In this document: piece by piece, positions 12,392 through 23,842 of the stretch
How positions within the stretch are numbered: position 1 is the first letter of the stretch
Layout of the letters: the number at the start of each line of letters is the position of its first letter
Assembly (NCBI GenBank): GCA_039545355.1
Contig: BCJJ01000006.1
Location: 1,521,686 to 1,585,685, forward strand
DNA from: Trichosporon coremiiforme
Taxonomy: Eukaryota; Basidiomycota; Tremellomycetes; Trichosporonales; Trichosporonaceae
DNA length: 64,000 nucleotides
Direction: 5' to 3'
Position numbers and translations under genes: made by a program
The notes under the pieces: generated by a model
The model's input: only the letters and a program-made list of their open reading frames with translations
Told to the model about the DNA's origin: nothing
Databases searched by the model: none

Positions 12392-15300
12392 CTACCAGTC
12401 GAGGTCGAGCGTATCTTGTTGGTCGAGTTCGGCCACGAGGGCCGGCACGTCGGCGACGTCCGTCACATCCTTCTCGGCGCGGGCGCGCGCATACAGTGCC
12501 GGACAGTCTATCGAGTCGCACAGCACACGCTCGGCTGGCCCTGTGCCCGCGCAACTGGCGCAGATACGCTGCAGCTCCGCCACGCGGGAGTGGGCCGCGT
12601 GCTGCCGGCTCAGGAGCGCGTGGGCCGTCGCGGCGGGCTCGTCCCGACACGATGTGCACAGTGCGTCCCCGCTCTCGGCGCCACAGACGAGGCAATGGCG
12701 CGACCGGAAGTGCGCGTCGATGCGGGTCGTCCGCGCATTCCCTCCACCACTGTTCGCGCCGTACGTCGATACACGCTTGCTGCGCGGCATGCTGTCGAAC
12801 CACTGCTCCACGTCGGCGCCGACGAGGTTGAAGATTCGCGACAGCGGTGGAATCAGAAGGTTGCGGATGTAGTATTCCTTGTCGATACCAAGGTTGCTTG
12901 TCAGCATCTCCTCTGGAGTGCGCGCCTTGTCGATCAGACGCTTGCCGCCTGTACTGCTGTCCGAGATAATGTAGGGAACGCGCTCGCCGTACTCGACCTC
13001 GTCGCGCGGATCCTTCAGGATCCGCCGGTACGCCACGGCTGCACCTGGCGGAGGAACACCCTTTTCAGAGTACGTGCCTAGACGGACCTCCTTCGCAACG
13101 ATGAAATCTTGCAGCGACACACGTCCGGTCAGGATCTTGCGCCATTCGTCCTGCACGAAAGCCTTGATCTCGCTGAGGTCCTGGTTCTTAAAGAGCATCT
13201 TGAGCGCGATCTCCTCAATCTTCTGCTGTGCCGGGAAGCCGTCACGACGGATAGTCTCGATACCCTTGGCGTCGAACACCGGGTCTACATCGTCCGGGTG
13301 CTCGTACTTGAAGCCGACGTATCGTTTCTTCGCCATGAGCACCGAGCCCATGTACACCTTTTCGAACTTGAGCTTGACCGGTTTCGGGTTCGTCGCGGTC
13401 ACCGCATCTGCTATATCGTGACCGATCTTGAACGCCTCATCTTTTGAACGACCTGGGAGCGCAACGAACAAGGAGTCAGTGTCACCGTAGACCACTGTTG
13501 CACCCCATTTCGCCTCAGAGTTGATGAGCTCCTGCGCCTTCTCAAGTGTTTCACGTCCGGTCTGTACGATCGAGTCCGCGATCTCAATGCACGGCATGCG
13601 CCCTGAATAGGTGGCAGAAGTATAGCCGTAGGTGACGTTCGCCATGAGCTTGAGACCGAGTTGGCGGGCGTTGAGCATCTGGGTCAAGCTCTTATTGTCG
13701 CGGTATCCTTTCATGGCCTGCTTCACCATTACTCGGGTGTCGAGGATCTCTCCCAGCATCTTGGCCAACAGGCTCTTGCGCACGGCAGGTTTCACGAAGA
13801 CCATGCCGTTCGGAGTGACTGTTAGGTAATCCTTTAGAAGCTCAAGGAGACCATCGGGGACCTTCAGCTCGGTGAATCCGAACTTGTTGGTGCCCTTGAA
13901 CTGCTCGACGCGCCCGAGGCAGGTGGAGTAACAGATGTTGTATGCAATCATTACCGAAGGGTAGAGCGACTGGAAGTCAAGGACGATGATCGGGTGGTTG
14001 TAGTACTTGGACTCCGGCTCGTGGATCAGCGGAACTGCGAACGGGGCATTCTGCAAGCCGACCTGCTGCTTCGAAGGTGTGACCATGATAAAGCTCTCCG
14101 GTTTCGCCAACCGGAATAAGAACGATTCGACCTTAAACTGTGAGCCTCGGAAGACGACTGCATCAAAGTCAACTCCGAAGACACGGGCGAACTCTCTGCG
14201 CATTAGCTCATCGACAGTTCTTGGTAGCTCACGCATTCTTGGAGATGATTTCTGCCGTGTCCATAACCTCGGCGTAGATGACCACGCGCTCGAAGAGCGT
14301 GTGTAGTACCCGAGCTGTGTGCTCTGGGGACTTGCTCTGCCATAAGGCTGTAAGGTTCGCCGCTGAGTAGCGAGGAATGCGCCTGTGTAGCACGTGGAAC
14401 ACGACATTCTCGAACGAGTAACTGTTCAAGTTGACTTCGCCACGCATGATGCGCCAAATGTTCAGAGTGTGGCGTCCGTTGACCTTGAAGGTCGAGGTGT
14501 GATGCGCCGAGTACCCGTCCTTCCGATTGTGGGTCGTGTCCGATACCATGCGTGAGAGATCCCTGACCATCTCCAAATCGAATGACTCTGCCGCCCGCGC
14601 CGAGAGATAACCCCAAGAGGCGTTGTGCAGCTCCCAGCCTGTCAGGGCGTCGGGGTCCCACTCCTTCACCGCGTCGATCACCCAGTTGATCAGGTCAAGT
14701 TCAGAGTCAACTACCTGGCAAGGGACACCTTGTAGTCGAGCACGGTGCTCCCCAATCTGAGGACTGTCGACTACGACGTACCCAGCGTAGTATCCCGGGT
14801 GCTTCGTGGTGTCAGGAAGTGATTCCATATCGTTCTGAAAGCAGTAGAACACTGCCGCAATCTCGTCCTTGGCAGGATCGGGTTTCAGCTGGTGTCGTGA
14901 TGGAGCTGTTGTTAGCTTGACTAAAGGGATGGCTGCAAGCTCACCGAAGACCTCTAAGGAGAGGACTGACATGTTTCTCTGCTCGCGCTCAGACTTCTTC
15001 TGGGTGAACTTGAACCCGTACTTGTTCTTCTGCGTCGGCCGAGCGAGCTGCGAGGCAGCAGCGGCGGCCATAGAAGCGGCAATCTCCTCGTCTTTGCTCT
15101 TGCAGTAGTCGACAACGTTCCGGAAAGAGGGCGGCACAGGTGCGTACTCCCAGCCAAACTCAGCTGCAGCCGGTTCCATTCGTCTCGTCTTCAGCCAAGC
15201 GTTCGCGCCGTTGACCTGAGTCGAGTACTCAAAGGGTCGGAGCTCCTGAACGTCGTTGCCCTTGAGCCGAAAAGCTCTACCGGCGAAGAGCTTGGGGCGG

Positions 15301-17955
15301 GGCGGAACGTCCTCGGGGTTCGAGTAGAAGGGGTCTCGATACTCGACTGGTTCGACGCCATCCAACGTCATCGTGTCTACCACTTCCCGAAGAGATGGAG
15401 GTCGCAGAGCATACTCCCAGCTCCCGGGCGCAAACTCTGGACCGCCCGAGCTTCCAGATCCGTTGGGTACGCTCTGCGATGGCTGAGGAGGCGTGAGGCT
15501 GACCACTGGGCTGGAGAGCCGAACTCGTTTCTTCGGGCGAGACGTGTGCTCTGCGGAGGATGGGGAGTTCCTAGACCCGCTCGAGTCATCGTGCAGAAGC
15601 GCAGCTGTGAGCGGTCGCTTGGAGGCTGTCGGCGACTCTGTAGATCCACTTGATCTGAGGCTGTTGGGGAGGGTAGCACTCAACATGCGCACCGTTAGGG
15701 CAGACGGTGGAGCAAGCATGGAGGCGGCGGGGGTCCGCTGAGCGTTGGGCGGGGGCTTCTGAGAGCTGGATCGTCTGACCTTGATCTCAGAGCGTGGCTC
15801 TTCTGGGCTCGGAGTGATCATTTTTCGAGCTTTCGGCGTCGGGGACTGCGGTGACGGAGTCCAGTGCGTTACTGATCGTTTCGATTCGTGGAGCACGAGG
15901 GCGTTGGACGTAAGCTTTGATGGAGAAGGCGACGCTATCCGCGCAGTCCTCGTTTTCGATCGACTACCGAAAGACCGTCGCACAAGGGATGAGGGAGTGG
16001 CCTGTGATCCATTGGTGGTCGGGATTTGGGTCTTGATCTGCTTAGTGGGAGTCTGTGGATCGACGAAAGGGTTCTGAGTCGGGGAGGACAACGTGAAGCT
16101 CTCATCCATGATGACGCTGAGATCGCCGAAGCCCGCTTGCTCCGTCACCTTGCGCAGTCGCCGCTCTCGTCGCCGACCAGTCGACATCGTTCCAATAGTG
16201 CTAGGGGTCTGGGACCGAGATCGGGTCGGGGTTCTCTCCTCGCCCTTGATCGCCTGGCGGAAGAGTTCATCCAGGTTCTCATCCTCAGCGGCTTCGTCCA
16301 CAACGGCTTGCGTAGCTCTGATCCGTTGACCCTCCTCCGCACGTTGCCGGATGGCTTCCCTGTGCTGCTGCACTTCTGGGTCATCGTCTTCCTCATCTTC
16401 AGCGACCTGTACGGCGTCGTAGTCCACCTCAACTTTCGCAGGGACGTCTTGCGATGCCTGAGTAGCCAGAACGTCGAATGGGTTATCTTCCACGTCGACA
16501 TCCGGTACTGGGGGAGATGATGGCAAAGGAGGTGAAGAGGACAGAACGGCGGATGAGCTCCGCTGGAGGACCGAGGACTGCTTAACAGAATGCTGCGAAG
16601 GTTTCGGCCGAAATGGCTTGGGCCAGTGTGCAGATATTGCCTCGAAGGCCGTCAGAATCCACTGCAGGTCAGTTAACTCCAGAGGATATCGCAACTGACC
16701 CTGTCGTACTTCGCTCTCTCGCCATTGGCGCCAACCTTAAGGTCTTTGGACACGCGGCTGAAGTTCAACAATCCTCGCTTCTTCCGTTCGTTCGCCATCC
16801 GCAGTGAAATGTAGTCCCAGAGCTCCTCTGAGATCTTCCAGTCGCCGCCTTTATTGTTGACCTCCTGACCCTCGATCTTGTATCCGAGCTCTTCGAGTGT
16901 CCTTCCTCGCCCGCCACCACTCACGGGGAGCATAACGGACTCGCTGGTCGCCAGCCCCCTCGCGACGCGGCGACGGCGCTCATCTTCCCATAGTTCCTTC
17001 ATAGCCGGGACGAGCTTCTCCTCGGGATCGAGTGGAGAGTGGAGAAGTTCGATAAAGTCGTGGTGAAGCGGTCGTTGTTGTAAGCGATTGCGATTCATAA
17101 TCTGGTGGGGAAAGACGTCGATCTCCAGATCGCAGTGGGTGTCACGCGCCGGCGACAACCCCATCGGGTACACCATGTCCTCACGGACGGTGAACGTGTT
17201 GACCGTCAAGGATGATTCACCTTCCTGGCTGGACCCCGGATCCGGAAGCGGCTCTCGAAATGTACCGCCAGATAGGTCGAGGAAGCCACATCCGTACAGG
17301 TCGAAGTCGCACATGAACTGCAAGACGTGACTGAGATGAGCCTCGTGGGGCTGCCACTCTCGACCCAGCACAACAGGCTTGTGCAACTGCTCCACGGCAA
17401 CTCGTACTCTGGACGGATTCGCCAGTGACACTTTGAGGAAGTACGAGTAACCAAGATGGTACCCATAGAACGGAGTGCCCTTGACCAGCATCACAGAGAC
17501 AACATGAAGGTGTTTTGGATCCGTGCCTCCAGCGTAATTCGCTGCGTTCGTCGGTCCCGTAGGATTCTGTCGTAAGGCAAGACATATGGCGTGGTTCAAG
17601 CTGACTGCGAAGCGTTGGCACAGTCGGATGACTCGTTCTGGTCGCAAGGGGTCTGGCGAGTCCATCGGAAACGGCACGAAGAAGTACGGGTAGCACAGAT
17701 GAATGTTGGCGCAAACTTTCTGATTCTGCGGGGTCGTTCCGAAGATACGAAGTACCGGCACTTGACCGGGCAGCAGACCAGGGGGGATTGCCGACGGGAG
17801 GGAAGGCGGCGTGTAATCATTGCGGAGATTGTGGAGGGGTGCGGCCATCGAGGTCGTAATCTGGGTGATCCGGAGGCGGAGAGCGGCCTCGCCTGCTTGT
17901 CAGTCTTGCAGCACACTCGAAATAACTCACTCTCCGGATCCCCTTGCGAGGACAT
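12392..17955 (-). CDS. REV3: DNA polymerase zeta catalytic subunit REV3
   Basis: Four exons: 17955-17931, 17892-16700, 16661-14233, 14195-12392 (1816 aa). REV3 is the B-family polymerase of the translesion complex; with REV7 it extends from damaged bases in the nucleus. The N-terminal domain starts with ALRLRITQITT and contains HLCYPYFFVPFP. A long Ser/Pro-rich insert (about residues 410-800) separates it from the exonuclease-like and palm regions. Polymerase motifs are LDFQSLYPSVM (near 13978) and VYGDTDSLF (near 13480). The C terminus carries the two cysteine clusters (HCLVCGAESGDALCTSC, then CASCAG and LCDSIDC) that in the family bind Zn or Fe-S and accessory subunits. Three introns of 37-38 nt. 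The first acceptor is a tandem AAGCAG, so the protein can differ by one residue after the eighth codon. Divergent from NIT1 with 197 bp between starts. Confidence 0.95.
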
Positions 17956-18152
17956 GGTAGCGGAAGCCTCGATGAGAGGACGGCAGTGATGTCTGAGGAA
18001 GGTGGTGAACGTGAAGGTAGCTAAATACAGTCACCCCTATTTTGGCTCGTAATGTCTCAGAACGCGGGGTCCCCACGGAATCGCATCATCATTCGCTGTC
18101 CGCTCGCTGATGTCCGTCGGTGGGCTGCGTTATCTCTCGCCGTTGCCCAACC
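17956..18152. promoter_or_regulatory. Shared promoter region REV3 / NIT1
   Basis: 197 bp separate the two start codons of a divergent pair, so both promoters and leaders must lie in this short interval. I see no clear TATA box. Confidence 0.5.
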
Positions 18153-19364
18153 ATGCTCTTACGCTCACTTGCGCGAACCCTCACCCCTTCTGTCCGAGGA
18201 TTTGCCACATCTACGCCCAGAATGACCAAGGTCGCTGTTGTTCAGCTCCGTTCCACGAACAATGTCCAGGACAACCTCGCCAGGTCCGACAAGGTCATTC
18301 GTGAGGCTGTCGCTGCCGGTGCGAAGGTGAGCTTTTTGGCTGAGCAGATCATAAGCTGACGGCAGGCTTGCTTCCTGCCTGAAGCCTCTGACTACATCGC
18401 TGCCACTGCCGACGAGACGCGCACCCTCGCTCAGCCACTATCGCAGCACCAGTATGCCCTTGGCCTGCGAAAGCTGGCGAAGGAGCTTGGTGTCGTGATC
18501 GCGGCCGGCATCCACGACTTGCCCGAGGGCCCGCAGGGTGACGATCGAGTGCAGAACACGCAGGTGCTGATTGGAGCTGACGGCGAGCTGCTCGCTGACT
18601 ACAACAAGGTGAGTAGCTTGAGCCGCTCGCTCTACGTAGCTGACTTTCAGTTGCACCTCTTCGATGTCGTGCTCCCCGGCACGCCGGGACCCAACGGCGA
18701 GCAGCGCATGAAGCGCACCGGCGAGTCTGACCGTATCCGACCTGGACAAGAGGTCGTGCCGCCAGTCGACGTGCCAGGGCTGGGCAAAGTCGGCCTCGAG
18801 ATCTGCTATGACCTGCGCTTCCCCGAACTGCACATCATCCTGACAAGGCTGGGTGCGCAGATCCTCACCTTCCCAAGCGCCTTCACCGTCAAGACCGGCC
18901 GGGATCACTGGGGTGAGCTTCCTTCTCCCAGGCATGGCAATGCTGACAGACAGCGACCCTTTGCGTACGCTTCGAGAATAATATCACCAAGCTAACAACA
19001 GCGCGCCACCGCGATTCAATACCAGGTCTACGTTCTCGCCGCGACTCAGTATGGGCTGCACAATCCAGGCAAGTCGGGGCGGACGTCGTGGGGCGAGGCG
19101 CTCGCTTTCGACCCCTGGGGACGAGAACTGGGTCGCCTTCGCAGTATGGGCGACGGCCGGGACGAGGTCGAGATCAACGCGATCTACGATACCGGCGGCG
19201 AGTACTTCATCTGCGACGTCGATGTCAACAACGTTGGGTAAGTTGAGTTCATTGCGAAGCTGACAAACAGCGAGGTCAGGAAGCAGCTCCCGCTCGCGGA
19301 CCAGAAGCGGGCGGACATGTACGGCGTTGTTGGAAAGGAGGCTCCCCAGCAGCCCATCGAATAG
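18153..19364 (+). CDS. NIT1: Nitrilase-family deaminated glutathione amidase (NIT1 type)
   Basis: Six exons: 18153-18326, 18366-18608, 18651-18912, 18954-18964, 19002-19237, 19271-19364 (339 aa). The nitrilase catalytic triad is visible: Glu in CFLPEASD (about residue 64), Lys in YNKLHLFD (139) and Cys in LEICYDLRFPE (191). The family hydrolyses deaminated glutathione made by side reactions of transaminases (metabolite repair). Exon 4 has only 11 nt, yet including it gives HWATLCRATAIQ, which fits the family pattern HWxxLLRARAIxxQ. Residues 1-23 (MLLRSLARTLTPSVRGFATS) look like a mitochondrial presequence. A second ATG at 18222 (MTKVAVVQL) would give the cytosolic form, so dual targeting is likely. 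A further in-frame ATG lies at 18120. Confidence 0.9.
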
Positions 19365-22300
19365 ATGTTATGGATACCTACATTGTCGTATCGAAGCTAT
19401 TCAGTACACGAGAACATTAGCAACAGCCACAGGGCCGAAGAACGCCACCCCCGGCACGGGGTAGTGATGTGCCTCCGTTTGCCATTCCACAACGCCTCCA
19501 AGTTTCGTCTCGAACACAAGCAATACTCGCTTCCGCTGAATGCTGGAACGCCGGTGTAGGCACGTAGGCAGTCAGTGGATCTGTCGAAGATCTGAGACAC
19601 TGATGGTGGTGCCGGTAGTGCCTGCTTCCAATGCCGAGGCTGGGAGGATTCGAGACGAATGTGTCTCGTGATCCTGTGCAGCGCCGTGCGCTAGTGGCAG
19701 TCTCGAAGAGGTCACGTTGTGGTGCTCCTTGGCCAGCACCTGCAGTGCGTTTGCTGCAGGAAGCTGTGCATGGTAGCCAGGTTGTGCAGAGTTTGGGTTC
19801 TTTAGAACGTGTTGCAGTGAGAACGACAGGCAAGCGTCATCCCGTCGGTTCTATTCTGAGATCGCTGCTCTCTACCCTCGGACTCGTCATGCTTGGCTTG
19901 TCCAGCTGCGCGCAGCGTGGGAGCAAGCGGTGCAAGCCATCGGCTTGCAGTAGCTAGAGAACATGGCACCCGCCACATCTCGTCAGCTCACAACGCACAC
20001 CCCTCTAACTCGACCTTGTCTCCGTTGGAGACCAAATATTGCCTTGCTTTGCTTAATCAGATAGCGGCTGGAACCACATGAGTCCGGGTCTCAGTGCGCG
20101 ACGCTACTAGCCTCATATACCGTGCCTCCGAGGCGGACGAGCCAAACCTGCCGTCACTTGAAACGTTCGTTACTGCCGAGCGTTGTCGGCCATGAAAAGA
20201 CATGAGGGGCCGAATGTCAACATGGTGTCATCTAGGTCGCATTGTGACTACTGCTTGCAGTAAGGCTCGCAATGTAAATTTCGGAGGGCTCCACAATTCT
20301 CGGACAAAGAGGTAACGACCGGGCAGAGCTGTGGACTGTCGAGACTAGCCCGCTTCCAGCAATGAATCCCCTCCCTGATCGCATGCTCAATGAACTCTGC
20401 CACCGATCATGAGGCGCCGAAAGCGGCGATCGTAGAGAAGAAGGCGGGTATCGAGTGTACGCTCCTGTACGAGGGCGTTAGGCAAGGATCCGCTGGCGAC
20501 GTCGACGAGCCTGGGCAGGCCCGTCCGACAGCGACGCGTACGGCAAGCGACGTAATGGCGACTGTGCCAAAGCCAGTCGCGCCGGCATCGATTCCCGAAC
20601 ACGCACTTCTACCTGGTGGTGCGTACATCCGTCCGTCGGTCCAACGGGCTCCAGCATACCGCACGCATGCCTTGCACAGCACCTGCCCGAACGGGAGTGA
20701 CATGTAGATCACTGCATAGAGGTACCCGCACTCCGTACGCGGGATCGTCCAACGCGGTTTGGTCGAAGGCGTCACGTGCGGCCACACACTGACGCATTCA
20801 CTCCGTTTGTTTCGGCTCGCATTGCCTTTCTGAATGTCTGAATGCAATGCGGCGCTTTGCGAACGCGTTCAACGTGTGGCCACGGCCATGGCTCCCTTTC
20901 GGTCGTTTCGGAGCCATACTGGCTCTGCCAAATTTAGAGCACTCAGCACAGCTTGGCAGAGCTGCTCGCGCCGGGAGCTCTTGGTGCGTTCCTTCCTCCA
21001 AGGATGTGTTCGCCGTGGAGGAGCGCTACGGCCCCCTCCACCATACATCAGCAGCCAGGAGCCGCCGGCTCAACTTCGTCTCGACTGTCTCACAGGATCA
21101 CAGGGTAGCTCCGGGGCACGGCTCGAGTTCCTGCATTGGCTGGGAATGTGAGGCAATCATGCTCCACGTGACGTCGTCACCGTGGGATTTCACTTTCCGA
21201 ATCCCTTGCGTCGTTGTTGTGGGATCGCAGACCGGCGAAGCTTGCAGTGAACTTAGAGGTCACCTGACACTGATGTGGCCAGGACGATCTCCATCCGAAG
21301 CGAGCATTCTGTGGCGCAGAGTGGTGCGGTACGCGTCTCGAGCATCTCCCCTGCTTTGTCTGCTGATGCAATGCAGCGCCGTGACGCCTCCTGCTCGCCT
21401 GTTCCCGCCATTCAAGTACCTGTGTACGGTACCTGTGGTCGCTGATGGCTGCGCGACGCGTGATTCGCTGCCGTTTTCGGTGCGTCTGGTGTAAGCTTTG
21501 CGTAATCATGCGGCGCGTACGTCGCTCAATGTTTAGTGTTGTCCGAATGCGGTGAGCCTCTTCGGCTTCGCATGCTCGACGTAGCTCTCTGGCACACGTT
21601 TCTCACAGGGAAGAACTCTCCACCCACGCACCACCGTGGAGCCTGGGACGACAATGGCATACGGGTACACTGTGCGGGTCGGGCTGGCGTTAGCGCAGCA
21701 CAGTCCTCAGAGTCTGGCCTCCATGAACACTCCGCGCAGCCCGCAGGCATGGAAGATTCAGAATGATCCGCTATCCAACGCACCGTCGGGCCCAGTGCTG
21801 CGCCGCCCTCCCTGATGTGCGCGCCATCTGAGGCCGACGCACTGCAGCCAGCGAAGCCCGGCATGGTTTGGCACCCTGAGCTAATCCGGGGCTCAATCAT
21901 TGCATTCTCTTGGCAACGCCTAATGAGCCAGGCTGCCATGCTGCCCATGCGAGTCAAAAGCTAGCTGTCTAGGTGCGGCGGACGCGTCTCCGATTTGGCG
22001 GTACCATTCGTCGATCATGCGCAGTGCTGGAGCGGGCACTACCGGCGACGGGCTGCCTTCTTCATCTCACACTCTTACTCCGCCGACGCGAGGACCCCAG
22101 CCTCCACGTCGGCCCTCACAAGCTCCATCCCCAGACGTTGCATGCATTAAGCGAGGCGAAGCAATTGATCAACTTCGGGAGAGAACACGACATTTGTCCG
22201 CTGCGCAACGGAGCGTGTTGTTCGGCGGTGTCAGCGGCGTATCACGGAGGCAACTTCCGCCCGACCCGACGTTCCTCGGCTCGGTTCGAGCGATGGCCGC

Positions 22301-23842
22301 GCTGTTCAGCGAATGCGCGCTGAGGTGGCCACTATAGGCACGGAGGCCGCTAGCAGTTGTCAGATGATGGAAACCAAGGGTCCAGTCTAAAGCCTAATCG
22401 AAACGTCATCCCAGGTTTGGCGCCCCGCCTTTTGGTCCCTGAACGTGTCAGGGGGCTTCAACTTGTCCCTGGCTAATGATTCACCCCCGCCATAGAGAGG
22501 CGCACTCTCTGAGGCCGTCTGTCAACAAAGGCCAACGGCAGCCCACGAGCCTCGGGTGGACTGCCTTCAAGCACGAGAGGCCCGTCCTCAGACGCGGAGC
22601 TGTTATGGTCCCTTTTGCTCCCGCTCCCATCCATGTGCCTGCTCCTGATCCTTGATCAGTGATAGCCGGTCTAGGCCCAAGCAGAGGCCGCAGGCAACGA
22701 CTCAGAGGCGCCACGCCGCCCGCCCTCCCTGGACTGCCATGCACACTGTAGCATGTCGCAGGTGGTCAGGTGCCCATGCCCGCCACCGGGTACAGCAACA
22801 TCGCTGTCCTCCCTGGCACCTTCCTATGGCGATGCGCTTATGCATAGCGATGAGCGAAGCTAGGCCGGTGACGAGGTGTGAGCAGCTGACGGCAGCGTGT
22901 AGCGTAAGTGTCACAGGACCTGCGCGCTAGCGATGGAGTGATGGAGGATGGAGCAGCATCAACAGCGTGGTAACGTATGCTTGTTGGAAGTTTAAGGCTT
23001 ACGGGTTAATTGGAATGACGATCGCACTGATGTCAAAGGCCCAGCGGGGGCGCAGGAAAACGCAAAAGGGGAGTCTTGGCATTGGCGTGGTGTAAGCGGT
23101 GGCCCGGCAGAAGGGGGCGTCGAGTCGAAGGATCGAGGTACGGTACCCTGCGACCCGCGACAGCCCTGGCGGACCAGGCGAGAGGGATTTGGGACAGCCC
23201 GCTGGCTGGCGGGGGATCCTGACTGTCCTGCTCCTGGATGTCCTGGCTGTCCTGGATCGCTGTGGTACCGCTCACCAAATACCAATACAACCGAGTCCGA
23301 GGTCAAATGCCTTCCCCTCTTGCCTGCCTGCCTGCAAGGAACTGACCGACGACTCGTCTCTGGTTTCGCCGTCGCATCTTCGGTGCACTTTTCCTCTTCA
23401 TCCTCTCTCCCTTCCACATCACCTCCGTCTTCTTGACTTCTTGCCTTCTTTCATTAAAGCCGCTCACGCTCACGCTCAATTTCACGCCTCACTCATCGTT
23501 ATCCGTATCTTATCCCTCCCGATTGCGTACCCTGGAATCCGCACAGACCACTCGATAGTCTAGCCTAACCCACTTTCGGCGACTGTCAAGTGCTCCTTCC
23601 CGCCACCAGTACCGACGTCTGCGCTATTCAAACCACTCCATCCACGACACGTCTTCATCGCATTACACTCTTCACTGCGGACACCGAGTCACACACACAT
23701 CTCTTGCTACAGCTCTAGCTCACCCACCTCTCCGCCCTTGCCAGCGAGCAGCCCTCTTGCCACTCGCGGCCCTTCCTCCACACACCCTTAGCCCCGTCAA
23801 CACCGCTTGTGGAGACTCCACCACCACCACACCAATCGCACT
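19365..23842. other. 4.5-kb gene-free interval
   Basis: No supported protein gene, tRNA or mobile element. Open frames of up to 215 codons occur, for example around 20.85-21.5 kb, but they lack domains, fungal splice signals and consistent codon bias. From about 23360 to 23842 the + strand is C- and T-rich with few G, as in the 5' leaders of other genes here, and probably belongs to the gene at 23843. Confidence 0.5.

Noticed and set aside
19365..19559. 65-codon open frame after the NIT1 TAG
   Set aside because: Codon choice is not gene-like (many TTA, ATA, ACA, GTA) and the nitrilase is already full length.
20847..21494. Open frame of 215 codons in the 19-24 kb interval
   Set aside because: No recognisable motif and mixed codon use; no leader-like sequence upstream.
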